Origin: Flavobacteriaceae bacterium GSB9
GTDB lineage: Bacteria; Bacteroidota; Bacteroidia; Flavobacteriales; Flavobacteriaceae
Direction: 5' to 3'
NCBI GenBank assembly: GCA_022749295.1
Contig: CP062007.1
Location: 3,566,377 to 3,630,376 of the forward strand
Length of the DNA stretch: 64,000 nucleotides
Shown here piece by piece: positions 1 to 8,829 of the stretch. The notes under the pieces are model-generated. The model saw nothing but the letters and a program-made list of their open reading frames with translations. It did not search any database and had not been told where the DNA came from. How positions within the stretch are numbered: position 1 is the first letter of the stretch; the number at the start of each line of letters is the position of its first letter. The translations under genes and the position numbers were made by a program.

Positions 1-380
1 TTTTCAATTTCAGTAGCTATAGGGCTTAAAATGTGGGCACCAACGTTTGGATTAATAGTTGATGCCAATAATTCACCTAAGGCTCCAATTGGCGAAGCAG
101 ATGAAGTTATATATCCCATAAATTTAGGATGCCCATTCAACAACGAATGGTTAAGTAATAAATCCGTTGCTCTAGTTATTAGTTCTGTTGAGGATATACC
201 ATTTTCAGGTAAAGGAGAGCTTCCTAATATATCTTGTAATTGACTTGGAGTTTCATTTGTTGTAACAGGTTTTTTGTCAATGTTATAGATAAAATCAGAA
301 ATGTTATCTATTAATTGGTGTCCAATTTTCCGAAACTCTTCTCTGTTTATTTCAATGGAATTAATTCTATTTTCTTTCAA
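1..380 (-). CDS. PLP-dependent group II decarboxylase family protein, N-terminal part (runs off left edge)
   Basis: The minus strand encodes the start of a pyridoxal-phosphate decarboxylase of the aromatic-L-amino-acid/glutamate decarboxylase superfamily. The visible segment has the hallmark N-terminal pattern HPKFMGYITSSASPIGALG followed by a stretch matching LASTINPNVGA and SPIATEIE, which in this family forms part of the substrate and dimer region. The PLP lysine lies beyond the window. No ATG is available in frame; I chose the TTG at 378-380 because an in-frame stop lies about 90 bases upstream. The family is clear; the substrate cannot be assigned from this fragment. Confidence 0.75.
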   Translation of the reverse strand, partial: MKENRINSIEINREEFRKIGHQLIDNISDFIYNIDKKPVTTNETPSQLQDILGSSPLPENGISSTELITRATDLLLNHSLLNGHPKFMGYITSSASPIGALGELLASTINPNVGAHILSPIATEIE

Positions 381-454
381 AATATAAGGTTGTCCTAATG
401 TGTTATCATCATGTTTGTTTATGAGTAGTAGCGATTTTGTTTTGTTGCAGCACG

Positions 455-940
455 TTATTCAACTTTTTTTAAAGGTGAGTGATGTTCATGCACCATTTTC
501 CACCCATCGTTAGTTTTAACAAATAATAACGTTATTTGATCGTTTACTATCACTAAATCTTCATCAAATTTTAAATGGAAATCAGAATGAAAAGTTACAT
601 TTGCTACATTGCCATAAACGGCTATTTGTAAATCTTTTGCATCAAATTTAATAACTTCTGAAACAGAACCGAATACATTCCGTTCATGAGCTTCATTAGC
701 TTTATCACCATTACGCGGTTCTCCATTTTTAAATTCTGTAAATTTTGGACCATAAGCGTGGAAAGAAATAAGTTTGTCTAAATCTTTATCCTTGATGCTT
801 TGTGCGATCGCACCAAATGTTTCCATTACTTCTTGTTTAGCTTCAGGGAATTCATCATTTATTAAGTCTTCTTGAGCATTGCAGCTGGTAAAGAACAGAC
901 CTAAAGTGATGAAAAGTGTAAAGGTTAATTTTGATTTCAT
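455..940 (-). CDS. SnoaL/NTF2-like lipoprotein
   Basis: A 161-residue protein with a lipoprotein signal peptide (hydrophobic stretch, then SCN with the lipobox Cys at about residue 20). The mature part has the alternating helix/strand pattern of SnoaL-like/DUF4440 NTF2-fold proteins: an acidic helix with IKDKDLDKLISF, a central AVYGNVANVTFHSDF strand pair, and a C-terminal TLLFVKTNDGWKMVHEHHS strand typical of this fold. It is probably anchored in the periplasm or outer membrane. Members of this fold bind small molecules or act as isomerases; no substrate is evident. The next gene (hydrolase-AraC fusion) lies about 110 bp upstream on the same strand. Confidence 0.7.
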   Translation of the reverse strand: MKSKLTFTLFITLGLFFTSCNAQEDLINDEFPEAKQEVMETFGAIAQSIKDKDLDKLISFHAYGPKFTEFKNGEPRNGDKANEAHERNVFGSVSEVIKFDAKDLQIAVYGNVANVTFHSDFHLKFDEDLVIVNDQITLLFVKTNDGWKMVHEHHSPLKKVE

Positions 941-1050
941 AATGTAATACTTATTTAAATTAATACAACAAATATCACTTAAAGCAAATTCTCAGAACTT
1001 GCAAAAAAGTTCAAAAAACATTCTAAAAAGTCCAAAAGTGCGAGTTAGAA

Positions 1051-2247
1051 TTAGAGTACTCTATTTTTAACCCGAAATTGAAGTGGGGTAATATCAAATT
1101 GTTCTTTAAAGGATTTGTTATAATGTGATGAATTTACGAATCCACATTCATAGCATATTTGGTTTATATTTAAACTACTTTCAATAAGAAGTTTTTTAGA
1201 ATAATCAAGGCGTTTAGTTTTAATCCATTTAGAAGGTGTAGTATCATAAACAGCTTTAAAATCCCTCTTGAAAGTTGAAAGGCTTCTGCCACATAATTTA
1301 GCAAATTCTTCAACCTTTAAATTATATAAAAAATTTTCGGACATAACTGTTTCTAAATCAATACCTAATTTTTTGTTTTCTTTATTGTTCCTATTGAAAT
1401 CTGTTCTATTGGGGCGAATCCCAGTAACAAATTCTTGTATTTCTGCTAAAATCGGATATGTATCTCCAGTCCAGAAAAGATGATCTTTTCCTTTAAATGT
1501 AACAAATTTAGAATTTGGTATTCGCTCGGCGATATATCTGCCTTCTTCAACTAGGATTTCGATATCTCCTTCCCTAAAAAGTAAAAGTGTTGGAGCTTTT
1601 ATTGAATCTAAAATATTAGTCACATCAATGTGTGTACATTGTTTATGTAAAATCAAGGCAGCTTTTGGGCTTCCACCAGAACGCAAATAACTGGCTAGCC
1701 AATGCATGAATCCATTATCATGAGCAAGAGAAGGTACAAGTGTTCTCAATTCATCTAATTTACCATGTGCCCAATTGTTTTCAATTAATCTATTTGAAAC
1801 TTCACGTTCTTCATCTGTTGGTGCCCATGGATAATCTTCAGAATATCTACGTTTAGCAAAAATTCCGAAACCAATGATGCCCAATGTCTTTCCTGGATAA
1901 TTTAAAGAGAATAATAAACTTACTGAGCCTCCTTCTGAATGGCTAAATAAAAATGCTTTTTCTGATTTTGTAGCGTCCATTACTGCATTGATATCCTCCA
2001 TTCGTTCTTCCATAGTAGAACACTCATCAGATCTGTCTGACAGCCCAGTACCTCTTTTGTCGAATATTATTAATCGTGAGAAGAATGTAAGTCTTGTTAA
2101 AAATGCAGCATATCTAGGTTCAGACCACATCATATCAATATTTGATACCCAACCAGGAATATAAATAATGTCTACAGGACCTTCTCCTATTACCTGATAG
2201 GCAATATTAAAAGCTCCGCTTTTTGTATAATTAGTTCTAGGTTTCAA
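1051..2247 (-). CDS. alpha/beta hydrolase fused to AraC-type DNA-binding domain
   Basis: A 398-residue two-domain protein. Residues about 10-275 form an alpha/beta hydrolase with an RLIIFDKRGTGLSD segment, a nucleophile elbow FSHSEGG (Ser in place of the first Gly of GxSxG), a candidate acid in FREGDIEI and the histidine in GKDHLFW. Residues about 300-398 are an AraC helix-turn-helix pair (LKVEEFAKLCGRSLSTFKRDF and INQICYECGF...HYNKSFKEQF). A hydrolase module of this type is more often fused to adenylate cyclase, so here it may act as a ligand-sensing or signal-hydrolysing input to transcription. The regulated genes are unknown; neighbouring esterase genes are candidates. Confidence 0.8.
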   Translation of the reverse strand: MKPRTNYTKSGAFNIAYQVIGEGPVDIIYIPGWVSNIDMMWSEPRYAAFLTRLTFFSRLIIFDKRGTGLSDRSDECSTMEERMEDINAVMDATKSEKAFLFSHSEGGSVSLLFSLNYPGKTLGIIGFGIFAKRRYSEDYPWAPTDEEREVSNRLIENNWAHGKLDELRTLVPSLAHDNGFMHWLASYLRSGGSPKAALILHKQCTHIDVTNILDSIKAPTLLLFREGDIEILVEEGRYIAERIPNSKFVTFKGKDHLFWTGDTYPILAEIQEFVTGIRPNRTDFNRNNKENKKLGIDLETVMSENFLYNLKVEEFAKLCGRSLSTFKRDFKAVYDTTPSKWIKTKRLDYSKKLLIESSLNINQICYECGFVNSSHYNKSFKEQFDITPLQFRVKNRVL

Positions 2248-2304
2248 AAGTAAAATATCAAAATCTCAAAATATATTGATTAAGCAGTCTGTTTTATTAC
2301 GAAC

Positions 2305-2420
2305 AACGTTTCTTATAAGAATAATGTGGTTTTGTTAGCGGGTTTTTTTCATATAACATCAGAGTAGACACGCATAAGCTTTGGGTTATGTGCTAAAACA
2401 TACATTGTTTTATACTGTAT
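2305..2420. repeat. decayed attC-like repeat
   Basis: It begins AACGTTTCTTATAAGAATA and keeps the order of landmarks of S4 (20043), including the GTGGTTTTGT, CAGAG...CACGC and ACATT...TTATA segments. The terminal GTT has degenerated. It is probably an old copy outside the main array. Confidence 0.45.
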
Positions 2421-2435
2421 AGGCAGATGGTATTG

Positions 2436-2843
2436 TTATTTAACAATATTTTTGACTTCCCAAAAAGTGATTTCTGGTGGTCCAGCTATGAAGTTTTTGG
2501 AATTGGCCATGAACTCTTGCAAATGTGCAGTATTCATATGCTCGGTATTATAATAATCCTGATCTTTCCATTCTTCGTAGAGTAAGATATTTGTGTTGTC
2601 GGTGGGGTCAACATGAAGTTTTATTGAGATAAAATTTGGCTCTTCTTTAACTTTTTCAAAAAGATTAATTAATGCTGAAACCGCATGACCCCCTTTGTCT
2701 GGTTGGGCTTTAAATTTGAGTAGAACAATTACATTTTGTCCTGAATTAATACCTGATTCATTTTTAAGGGGATACCATCCAACTAGAACGAATATCGATG
2801 CTGCTAGAATTAGGATTACTGCTAAACTTTTATTGGTTTTCAT
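2436..2843 (-). CDS. antibiotic biosynthesis monooxygenase (ABM)-domain protein with membrane anchor
   Basis: 135 residues. The first 25 form a hydrophobic signal or anchor (AVILILAASIFVLVGWYPL). Residues about 38-130 follow the ABM/dimeric alpha-beta-barrel pattern: VIVLLKFKAQPDKGG, then an alpha helix, NFISIKLHVDPTDNTNILLYEEWKD, and a C-terminal HLQEF...FIAGPPEITFWEV. Such domains are small quinol/phenol monooxygenases or detoxification proteins; an exported form is less usual. No partner gene is obvious. Confidence 0.7.
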   Translation of the reverse strand: MKTNKSLAVILILAASIFVLVGWYPLKNESGINSGQNVIVLLKFKAQPDKGGHAVSALINLFEKVKEEPNFISIKLHVDPTDNTNILLYEEWKDQDYYNTEHMNTAHLQEFMANSKNFIAGPPEITFWEVKNIVK

Positions 2844-3376
2844 ATCAGAAATATTTTTAGAAGTTAAAATTGTTACTTGGTTTTCTGCCGTAACTTAAAG
2901 ATAGTGAATTCCAATGAATTCCGATGAGGAGTTTAGCCGTAAGCAGTTTTACACTTCTTAAGTTTACAATCTTTTAACTTTGATGTTTTAATCAGAAAGA
3001 ACAAAAGAGAGAAATAAGGTTATATTATAGAGTGAAGCAAAGACTTCGACAACATTGATAATCCTCTCTCTTTTCCTACTATTATTTCGTTCAGTTCTGT
3101 GAGTATAAAACTCGATTTAAAGTTGTTGAGGCAGCACTAGTTTACTCTTTCCAAATTCAGTTCTTATAAATAAATGTAAAGAAATATATGGAGTTGACAT
3201 CAGTAAACCTATTTCAGGAAAGTTCAGTTTTTAAATTACAGCCAACGAATCTCAATATACGTTGGACAGGATTTCCAAGCTCCGACTTATCAAATCGATA
3301 TCATTTTGAGTAAAAGTAACAAAGTATCATTTACCTACATCCCCGGCTTAGGTATTCTGTGTTTTTTTTCTTATAA
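2844..3376. other. intergenic region with repeat and IS remnants
   Basis: This 533-bp stretch has no convincing gene. Bases 2888-2946 resemble the middle of attC-like site S22 (CCGTAACTTAAAGATAG and the GAATTCCGATGAGGA segment). Bases 3203-3226 are an orphan terminal inverted repeat of the IS3-family element found at 15803. The rest is unremarkable AT-rich sequence. Confidence 0.5.
3203..3226. repeat. orphan IS3-family terminal inverted repeat
   Basis: These 24 bases match the right end of the intact element (17136-17159) at all but one position, with AAACCTATTTCAGGAAAGTTCA. There is no transposase next to it. It is either a solo end left by deletion or a target used by a one-ended event. 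Confidence 0.6.
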
Positions 3377-4939
3377 TTATTTTGCCCACTTTTGGCCTTC
3401 CTCGGTAAACCTCCATTGAAAGTATGAATCCAAAACTTTCATCGCGTTCTCATCCGGAACATTGGATGCATGAGGCTTTTCATTGAGATACATGAGTTGC
3501 TGATTTTCCATGGTAAACTCTGGCCAATCGGGCAATCCTTCAGCGTTTGGATGACCATATTTAGTGAAGTTGACCCAGTAACTACTCATGGTTTCAGAAA
3601 GGGCAATATCAGCCTCGGTGGTTTGGGGATTTCCCTTGTCTAGCGTCATGAAAACGTAAGGAATCTCACTGCCGTGCGGTGAACCAAATCCATGCATAGA
3701 AGAACCCTCAGGGTGGTCTGGATGCTGATCAAAATAATAAAGGAATACGTTTGAATTGCCTGTTTGAGCTTGAAGTCGGGCCCAAGTCCAGGAATGCCAA
3801 CCAAAAGCAGCAGCACTGGTGAGATCACGAGCTGATTTAGGCACTGAATTTTCTCCTACAGGAAAGACCGAAAGTAACGTGTCTGCAAACGGACCATAGC
3901 GTTGTTGTACTCTGGCGATATGCTCTTCGGGGGTTTTAGCAGTAAGGAAGAATGCACACTCATCAGAATTATAACCAACAAGCACATCGACATCATTATA
4001 CTTACCTTCCTTATACAACTGGAATTGGTTACCTGGTATAACATATCCATCTACGTTAGGCCATGCGCCGCCCATGCCAGGTTTTATTGGCAGCTCTTCC
4101 ACTTTAAGCTTACGCAAATCTGTTATGGAGGACACGTTGGCTTCTATTAGAAAGTCTTTACCGTCTTCTTCAGCCTTTTGTAATGTCTTCATGTTTTCAC
4201 CTGGATACGTGGTCTCTCTGGTTGGGCCAAAAGAACCTCCACTTTGAGAAATGGCACCACGGAACAAGCCTTTGGCCAATGGCGAAGCACACAACATGCT
4301 GACCGATATCCCTCCAGCAGATTCTCCGAAAATGGTAACCTTCTCCGGATCACCTCCAAAACCGGCAATGTTATCTTGTACCCATTGCAAACCTGCAATC
4401 TGGTCGAGCAGCCCATAATTACCAGAAACCTTTTGTGGGTTTTCGGCGCTCAACTTCGGGTGCGCCAGGAAGCCAAGTTTCCCTACTCTGTAGGCAATAC
4501 TCACCACGATAATCCCTTTTTGAGTCAAATGCTCACCGGTACATACAGGCTCTGCCGCAGATCCATAGCTAAATCCACCTCCATATATCCAAACTAACAC
4601 GGGCAGTTTTTCATTGGGCGATTGAGCGGGTGTCCATACATTCAGATACAGACAGTCTTCGCTCTTACCCGCTGGTGGTTCGCCATGTTGGTAGGGAGAA
4701 GGACCAAATTCTTTGGTCTCTTTTATGCCTTCCCAGGGTTCTACAGGTGCTGGGGCTTTCCAGCGCAAGTCGCCCACTGGTGGTTTGGCAAAAGGAATTC
4801 CTTTAAATACACTAAGCCCGTTCTCTTTCAATCCTTGAACGGAACCGCCTGTAACCTCTACTGTATCCAAAGTTTGCTCAACGCAAGAAACCATAAGGCC
4901 TAAGCAAAGGATGGATACAAAAAATCTTATCGTCTTCAT
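3377..4939 (-). CDS. type B carboxylesterase, lipoprotein
   Basis: 520 residues, full length for the carboxylesterase/para-nitrobenzyl-esterase family. A lipoprotein signal ends at VSC (residue 19). Family motifs run in order: GIPFAKPPVGDLRW, EDCLYLNVWTP, the oxyanion segment WIYGGGFSYGS, the nucleophile elbow FGESAGG at about residue 207, and the catalytic histidine in GSPHGSEIPYVF at about 423. It hydrolyses carboxylic esters, probably outside the cytoplasm or on the outer membrane. About 60 bp separate it from the next hydrolase gene on the same strand, so the two may be co-transcribed. Its GC content is visibly higher than that of the cassette array. Confidence 0.9.
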   Translation of the reverse strand: MKTIRFFVSILCLGLMVSCVEQTLDTVEVTGGSVQGLKENGLSVFKGIPFAKPPVGDLRWKAPAPVEPWEGIKETKEFGPSPYQHGEPPAGKSEDCLYLNVWTPAQSPNEKLPVLVWIYGGGFSYGSAAEPVCTGEHLTQKGIIVVSIAYRVGKLGFLAHPKLSAENPQKVSGNYGLLDQIAGLQWVQDNIAGFGGDPEKVTIFGESAGGISVSMLCASPLAKGLFRGAISQSGGSFGPTRETTYPGENMKTLQKAEEDGKDFLIEANVSSITDLRKLKVEELPIKPGMGGAWPNVDGYVIPGNQFQLYKEGKYNDVDVLVGYNSDECAFFLTAKTPEEHIARVQQRYGPFADTLLSVFPVGENSVPKSARDLTSAAAFGWHSWTWARLQAQTGNSNVFLYYFDQHPDHPEGSSMHGFGSPHGSEIPYVFMTLDKGNPQTTEADIALSETMSSYWVNFTKYGHPNAEGLPDWPEFTMENQQLMYLNEKPHASNVPDENAMKVLDSYFQWRFTEEGQKWAK

Positions 4940-5000
4940 TTTGTCTTTATTTGATGGTTAGTTTTTGTAGGAATCGGGTTGTATTGATTGCTCTGGCTAT

Positions 5001-6329
5001 TTACAGCACTTTCCATACTTGTATGGATATATATCCGTCTTTGCCTTCCGGTTTACAAACATAGATAGCATTATTTAGCCAGGCATATTTTGAATCTATT
5101 GGGGCTTCAAATTTAGGTGCGGCTCTGAAATAGAACGCTTTAGAACTTTCCTCTGAGGGTTCATGTATCAATCCTGTGTTACGTATATGAATCAATACCC
5201 CGTCATCTGTCTTGATGGTGTATATAGCATTCAATTCCGTGCGATTAAGATTTTGGTTTCGATATTGATAATCAGCGCCTCCGTTTAATACCACGCCTTT
5301 CATCTTAGGACCACTAAAGGTACCTCCGGTAATCGGAATAATGATCCTATCTCCATGAGGCGTAGCACCTAATGACATAGAATCGTCAATGGTCACTTGC
5401 AATTCGCAAACAAATTCTAATGCTGGCGGAGTAAACTCCATAGGGGCAGTATTTCCAGTTTCAGTCTCAAAACCCTTTGCTTTCATGGTCCACCCTGGAT
5501 AATCCGACAAATCATTATTCAAAAAAATATGAGAATTGTCTTTGTTTTTAAACTGCCAATCCAGCCAATCAATCGTCAATTGAGCAAAAGACCCTCCATA
5601 CTTCTCCGAGAAAGTTGCTCCGTGACCAGCTGTAGTATGGTCAGCAAATACGACGGGCACATGACTGATTCGATCATAATCTAAAACGGCATTTTCGTAG
5701 GCAATGTCAGTCTTACCTCCTATCATATAGATAATTGGGGCGTGCAACATTGGCAATGATGCTGAACTCGCACCAGCCATGGTCATGTTGCCCATGCCGG
5801 CATTCAAAATCAAATAGGTCTTAATGCGTGCGTCATTAGCAATTCGCAGAGTTTGTGCCCCACCACACGAGTGTCCACCTGCCGCTATTTTGTCCAAATC
5901 TACCTTGTCGTAATAATCACTGCCTTGGGTTCTGGCCTGTTTCGTTATCCAGTCCAGCGCTTTCAGGAGTTCATCATCAGCAGTGGACTCGTGTACCCGC
6001 TCTTCCACAGTCATTTGCAAAGTTCCAATAGCAACTATGATGTAACCATGCGAGGCAATCTCTGATAATAAGCGCTCTTGATGGATGGACGAATTCATGC
6101 ATCCGCCATTCGCCCAAACGAGTATGGGTAATTTGCCTTGTTGCTTAGCTGCCTTTTGTATATTTTCAGGTCTATAGACCACAAAATCAGGAAGTGACTG
6201 TTCTGTCACGGCAATGGACGGATAATTGCCACTGCCTCCTTGATCTATAAGCTTCGTCTTGATTACCTGTGAGTAACCGACTCTCAGTGAAAAAACGAGC
6301 AGTAAAATAGTTAAATAGTGTTTTCTCAT
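5001..6329 (-). CDS. exported alpha/beta hydrolase fused to DUF3237 domain
   Basis: 442 residues with an N-terminal signal peptide (cleavage near GYSQ). Residues about 45-275 are an alpha/beta hydrolase of the PET-hydrolase/chlorophyllase-like group: LPILVWANGGC, the nucleophile elbow GGHSCGGAQT, DIAYENAVLDYD, and a histidine in TTAGHGATF. Residues about 300-442 match the DUF3237 pattern (ALEFVCELQVTID, LGATPHGDRIIIPITGGTFSGP, VVLNGGADYQ, and a C-terminal YAWLNNAIYVCKP). The fusion suggests one exported enzyme acting on an ester or polyester-like substrate. It pairs with the carboxylesterase gene downstream. Confidence 0.8.
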   Translation of the reverse strand: MRKHYLTILLLVFSLRVGYSQVIKTKLIDQGGSGNYPSIAVTEQSLPDFVVYRPENIQKAAKQQGKLPILVWANGGCMNSSIHQERLLSEIASHGYIIVAIGTLQMTVEERVHESTADDELLKALDWITKQARTQGSDYYDKVDLDKIAAGGHSCGGAQTLRIANDARIKTYLILNAGMGNMTMAGASSASLPMLHAPIIYMIGGKTDIAYENAVLDYDRISHVPVVFADHTTAGHGATFSEKYGGSFAQLTIDWLDWQFKNKDNSHIFLNNDLSDYPGWTMKAKGFETETGNTAPMEFTPPALEFVCELQVTIDDSMSLGATPHGDRIIIPITGGTFSGPKMKGVVLNGGADYQYRNQNLNRTELNAIYTIKTDDGVLIHIRNTGLIHEPSEESSKAFYFRAAPKFEAPIDSKYAWLNNAIYVCKPEGKDGYISIQVWKVL

Positions 6330-6402
6330 CTATATTCATATTAAGATGTTACATTTCTTCAAATGTCTTGTCCTGAAATATGGCTACAGGTTAATAATTG
6401 AT

Positions 6403-6625
6403 TTACGCTGTTTTTAAATATACCATATTAGGTGTTTTGAAGTCTAAAGATAAATGTAATCTTATTTCATTGTATAAATTAATAGCATTTTTTGTCGCTC
6501 TCTTTGCGTGGGCCACGTCAGTAAAGGTCTGGTCAAGATAAAATTCATCTTTTAAGATGCCGTTTACACGCTCAGCCATGGCATTTTCATAGCAATGATT
6601 ATCTTCCGTTATACTAATTTTGATG
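6403..6625 (-). pseudogene. C-terminal fragment of an IS3-family transposase (second type)
   Basis: The minus strand reads in one frame ITEDNHCYENAMAERVNGIL, then KDEFYLDQTF and NLYNEIRLHLSL, ending at a TAA. This is the DDE-domain end of an IS3-family OrfB, with the catalytic Glu region ENAMAERVNG. It is not the same protein as the transposase at 15853. No start is available. Confidence 0.7.
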
Positions 6626-6665
6626 TTTTTCTATTTAAAATTTGCGTGTATACATTACTACAATA

Positions 6666-7169
6666 TTATATACCTTTATCCGAATGGTGAATGAGTTTTT
6701 GATTATGGTGCTTTCTGTTTTTAATGGCTATATCGAGGGCCTCTTTGTAAAGCGACGTTCTCATATGATTGTCGAGTTTGTATCCCATAATCTTCTTGGA
6801 ATATGCTTCTGTGACCAAAGCTAAGTAGTTATGGCCATTTTCTGTATTAGTGTAAGTGATGTCACTACCCCAGAGCTGTTCAGGTCGAGTAGGGACGTGG
6901 TCTTTTGCAAGGTTTTTGTATTTTTTGTACATATGGTTTGAGTTAGTTGTTGTGATATAGTTTTTACGTTTCTCTATCAGTAAGTTATTGTACCTTAAAA
7001 ACCTATAGGATTTGTCCCTGCCTATTTTGATTAATAAAGTCTTGCTTTTGTTGTGCTTTGAGCATTTTGTATAAGGCTTGTTTAGATATCCCAAAACATC
7101 CATAGAGCCACTTTCTTTTATGCGGGCTTTTTTCTTTACCTCTATCTCTTTTGCCAATGTTTTGGGCAA
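6666..7169 (-). pseudogene. broken IS3-family transposase, internally deleted
   Basis: The 167-residue frame joins an OrfA-like segment (PKTLAKEIEVKKKARIKESG) directly to OrfB-like sequence (GRDKSYRFLRYNNLL, NYITTTNSNHMY, LWGSDITYTN, NHMRTSLYKEAL) and stops at HHSDKGI, before the catalytic Glu. Compared with 15853-17105 it has lost the middle and the C-terminus, and the OrfA start at about 7240 is out of frame. Confidence 0.75.
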
Positions 7170-7312
7170 TGACCAGTAGTTTGGTCTCTAGATTGACTTT
7201 TTGGTAGCTTTTTTTCGGCAGTGGTCTTTTTTTGTTTTCATAAGTGACTATAATTAAATGATTAATTTTTAGTCAACCTATTTCAGGAAAGTTCACGGGT
7301 CAAAATGTGCTA

Positions 7313-7432
7313 CAACGGTCTTATATATGAAAAGTAGCAGGCTTTAGTAAAAATACTTTTCTTTAGTTGAAAGATAATAAAAAAGCGCAAACCTAATGAC
7401 TTGCGCAAGTTCTGCTATTTTTTATATATGTT
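7313..7432. repeat. attC-like repeat outside the main array
   Basis: It runs from AACGGTC to GTT with inner stem ATATATGAAAAGTAGC paired with GCTATTTTTTATATAT, the same stem class as S46. The GTT is followed by GCTAGCAATAG. With the ATTGCTAAC box at 10268 this suggests an old large cassette spanning 7430-10276. Confidence 0.65.
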
Positions 7433-7445
7433 GCTAGCAATAGTT

Positions 7446-8186
7446 TTATTTTACCTTTCTTTTTGTTAAAGGAATCATCATTGGTGTTTTCTTCATGTAA
7501 TCCAAATATTTAGATTTAAAATTACTCTTTAGATCTTTCTCTTCGTACAGTGCTCCAATAAAGAAATAGGCAGTCAAAAGAATGGCAAATACTAAATGAG
7601 TTGCAGACATTTTAGGTGTAAACCATAACCCCATTATTCCACCTAAGTATAATGGATGTCTTGTATATTTATAAAATGAAACTACTTTAAATCCTAAATC
7701 TGTATATGGCTTATTTAATAACTCTAAATAGGTTTGTCGCAGTCCAAATAAATCAAAATGGTTGATTAAAAATGTACTAATAAATAAAATTAACCAGCCT
7801 AAAAAGAATAAAACATACATAGTATAGTATAGAATACTTCCTTCTTTAACTGACCATATATTACCACCAATTGGTTCCCAATTCCATATAAGAATAAAAA
7901 GTAAAATTCCTGCTTGTAATACATAAGTACTTCTTTCTATTGGTCTTGGTAGAATTTTTGTTATCCAGTTCTTAAATGATTTTCTCGCCATTACACTATG
8001 AGGTATTGCAAAAAGCAATACAAGTCCAATGTTCTTTGATATGGCATAGTAAAATGGTGCTTCTGGATTTCTATCAATTGATATTTCTGGTATTAGATGA
8101 CTTATTGATAAAATCCAGAATAGTAAAGAAGCAAAACCAATAAAATATGCAACTATAGAGTAAACGAACATTAATATTTTTTTCAT
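7446..8186 (-). CDS. MddA/NnrU-like membrane methyltransferase
   Basis: 246 residues with five to six predicted membrane helices. The C-terminal half carries the isoprenylcysteine-methyltransferase-like SAM site: YKYTRHPLYLGGIMGLWFTP, then SATHLVFAILLTAYFFIGAL and YEEKDL. The HPLYLG motif followed by W-x-TP and the EE-D tail fits methanethiol S-methyltransferase (MddA), which makes dimethyl sulfide from methanethiol. NnrU-type relatives cannot be excluded. A YdhR-like gene lies 65 bp upstream on the same strand. Confidence 0.7.
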   Translation of the reverse strand: MKKILMFVYSIVAYFIGFASLLFWILSISHLIPEISIDRNPEAPFYYAISKNIGLVLLFAIPHSVMARKSFKNWITKILPRPIERSTYVLQAGILLFILIWNWEPIGGNIWSVKEGSILYYTMYVLFFLGWLILFISTFLINHFDLFGLRQTYLELLNKPYTDLGFKVVSFYKYTRHPLYLGGIMGLWFTPKMSATHLVFAILLTAYFFIGALYEEKDLKSNFKSKYLDYMKKTPMMIPLTKRKVK

Positions 8187-8250
8187 GATAATTAGATTAA
8201 AAAATGAACAGAAAAATTGGTCATTATAAAATTAATAACCAATCCCCTTT

Positions 8251-8565
8251 TTAAGCTATTATGGCATCATTTAATACAATTGCCATGTTGTATTCCTCCA
8301 CTCTTAATGTTTCGGCAATTACCCCATAACGTTCAGGTATTTTGGCAGCCAATTCTGAGGTCCAGAATGTTCCTCTTGCACTTTTAGTTTCAAATAAATA
8401 AATACCACTTATTGCTCCTGTAGATTCTTCTGCTAGATAGTACTTTTCAACGAGCCCAGGCACATTTCTAAAAATATCTAAATCTTCATTACAAACTTGC
8501 ATTAACTTTTCTTGGCTATGAGAAGAGTTAAACTTTACTGATAAAACCGCTGTTACTTTTTTCAT
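8251..8565 (-). CDS. YdhR-like putative monooxygenase
   Basis: 104 residues, the usual length for the YdhR family of dimeric alpha/beta-barrel proteins. It has an opening strand TAVLSVKFNSSHSQEKLMQV, a central GLVEKYYLAEESTGAISGIYLFETK, and a C-terminal AAKIPERYGVIAETLRVEEYNM. It is probably cytoplasmic. The activity is inferred only from fold; members are annotated as possible monooxygenases of aromatic compounds. Confidence 0.65.
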   Translation of the reverse strand: MKKVTAVLSVKFNSSHSQEKLMQVCNEDLDIFRNVPGLVEKYYLAEESTGAISGIYLFETKSARGTFWTSELAAKIPERYGVIAETLRVEEYNMAIVLNDAIIA

Positions 8566-8689
8566 TTTATTAAATTTTAAGTGATTAATAATTACTGTAA
8601 CAAAAGTATAGGTGAAAAGGGTTTACAGTATAGACTAAAAAGTCTTAAAAATGGACTTTAAAGTTTTTTGCAACTAACCTTTTTTACAA

Positions 8690-8829
8690 ATTACAATATT
8701 GAATAAGGTGTTGTTTTGTGTTTTTGATTAAATGTATATATCAAGTGTTGTGTGTCTTCAGAACCACATTTAAAAGAAATTTGATTCATGGGAAGGTCTG
8801 AATATAATAGGCTATGAATATCTAAATCA
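8690..8829 (-). pseudogene. C-terminal AraC-type HTH remnant
   Basis: In one minus-strand frame the sequence reads DLDIHSLLYSDLPMNQISFK, then CGSEDTQHLIYTFNQKHKT. This parallels DLAIHRLSHTDLPINQVSFE and CGFEDTSHFIRVFKQ in the intact AraC protein at 9391. It lies directly downstream of the broken cyclase and has no start of its own. Confidence 0.6.

Larger units (their letters stand above)
6403..7295 (-). mobile_element. degenerate, chimeric IS3-family remnant
   Basis: The right end (7272-7295) is identical to the terminal inverted repeat of the intact IS at 15803-17159. Inside are a truncated orfA/orfB resembling that element and, at the left, the C-terminal part of a different IS3-family transposase. 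The expected left terminal repeat is missing. This looks like two nested or recombined elements that have decayed. Confidence 0.7.

Noticed and set aside
31..243. Plus-strand 70-codon ORF at the left end
   Set aside because: The minus strand of the same bases encodes the well-recognised PLP decarboxylase segment, so this is a shadow frame.
3030..3180. Additional attC-like site in the 3.0-3.2 kb gap
   Set aside because: CAACATTGATAATCC and GTTGAGGCAGC are suggestive, but no stem or matching box could be found.
4244..4903. Plus-strand ORFs within the carboxylesterase gene
   Set aside because: They overlap a full-length enzyme with all catalytic motifs on the minus strand.
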